Of a stretch of DNA of 5,814 nt, positions 5,481-5,814 are shown piece by piece; the first letter of the stretch is position 1, and every line of letters begins with the position of its first letter. Source of the DNA: Burkholderiales bacterium (GTDB taxonomy: Bacteria; Pseudomonadota; Gammaproteobacteria; Burkholderiales; Burkholderiaceae_C). The translations under genes and the position numbers were made by a program. The stretch is taken from positions 1 through 5,814 of the forward strand of contig SBFU01000048.1 of NCBI GenBank assembly GCA_006227785.1. Direction: 5' to 3'. The notes beneath the pieces are model-generated. The model saw only the letters and a program-made list of their open reading frames with translations, searched no databases and was not told where the DNA came from.

Positions 5481-5814
5481 GTTCAGCACCCCGTGGGCCT
5501 GCTGGTCCGCGTGGTAGCTGGATCGCACCATGGCACCCACGGCCGCATGGGTGAACCCCATTTCGTAGGCCTTTTCCTCGAACATCCGGAAGGTGTCGGG
5601 GTGCACGTAGCGGCGCACCGGCAGGTGGTGACCGCTGGGTGCCAGGTACTGCCCGATGGTGAGCATGTCGATCTGGTGCTCACGCATGTCGCGCATGACG
5701 TCAAGGATCTCCTCGTCGGTCTCGCCCAGGCCGACCATCAGGCCACTCTTGGTCGGGATGTGGGGGAACAGGGCCTTGAACTTCCTGAGCAGGTTCAGGC
5801 TGAAGCGGTAGTCT
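5466..5814 (-). CDS. lipA: Lipoyl synthase LipA, C-terminal part
   Basis: Lipoyl synthase is a radical-SAM enzyme that inserts two sulfurs into the octanoyl chain on lipoyl domains of 2-oxoacid dehydrogenases and the glycine cleavage H protein. Only the last 115 or so residues are in the window; the gene runs off the right edge, so the two [4Fe-4S] cysteine motifs are not visible. What is visible is characteristic: [20 protein letters not shown] followed by GLGETDEEI, then [21 protein letters not shown], and near the end [10 protein letters not shown]. The RSSY motif provides the serine that ligates the auxiliary iron-sulfur cluster. An ATG at 5738 inside this segment is only an internal methionine (GLMVGLGET), not the start. 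The frame from 5814 is uninterrupted and ends at TGA (5466-5468). lipB usually lies next to lipA in this group and would be expected to the right. Confidence 0.97.
   Translation of the reverse strand, partial: DYRFSLNLLRKFKALFPHIPTKSGLMVGLGETDEEILDVMRDMREHQIDMLTIGQYLAPSGHHLPVRRYVHPDTFRMFEEKAYEMGFTHAAVGAMVRSSYHADQQAHGVLNPAKA

Overview
The window looks like ordinary chromosome from a high-GC betaproteobacterium, most likely Burkholderiales and probably Comamonadaceae-like. This rests on the strong G/C third-position bias, a cluster of EIIA-Man-type protein, HPr and enzyme I with no sugar permease subunits, the form of the LipA C-terminus, and a G/C-rich intergenic repeat of a kind I associate with Comamonadaceae genomes. 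The genus call is inference; nothing here fixes it.

Layout, left to right. (1) Bases 1-191 hold the 3' end of an unrecognised gene, whose stop overlaps the start of an MFS transporter (188-1462) by ATGA. (2) The MFS stop overlaps the start of an EIIA-Man family protein (1459-1905) in the same way. This gene overlaps ptsH (HPr, 1874-2143) by 32 bases, and ptsI (enzyme I, 2370-4124) follows. All five genes run on the + strand and look like one operon, with the promoter outside the window. (3) The only real break in that operon is the 226-base ptsH-ptsI gap. It is almost filled by an 84-bp tandem repeat (two near-identical copies plus a decayed partial third) that can form G/C-rich hairpins. (4) An EamA/DMT-family exporter gene (4138-4980, - strand) converges on ptsI with a 13-base gap. 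(5) A 103-base divergent intergenic region separates it from a small AhpD-like, carboxymuconolactone-decarboxylase-family gene (5084-5440, +). A 16-bp quasi-palindrome lies just upstream of that gene. (6) The 3' part of lipA (lipoyl synthase) enters from the right edge on the - strand (5466-5814).

How the genes work together. Enzyme I takes phosphate from PEP and passes it to HPr His15, and HPr can pass it to His9 of the EIIA-like protein. No EIIB, EIIC or EIID is visible, so this resembles the 'incomplete', regulatory PTS known from betaproteobacteria. HPr also keeps the Ser46 site used by HPr kinase/phosphorylase. The MFS transporter is translationally coupled to this relay, but whether the two are functionally linked is open. 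The DMT exporter, AhpD-like protein and lipA look like independent neighbours.

I found no CRISPR array, tRNA, rRNA, transposase or phage gene, and no clear new system. The points most worth a second look are the repeat inside the pts operon and the operator-like palindrome upstream of the AhpD-like gene.
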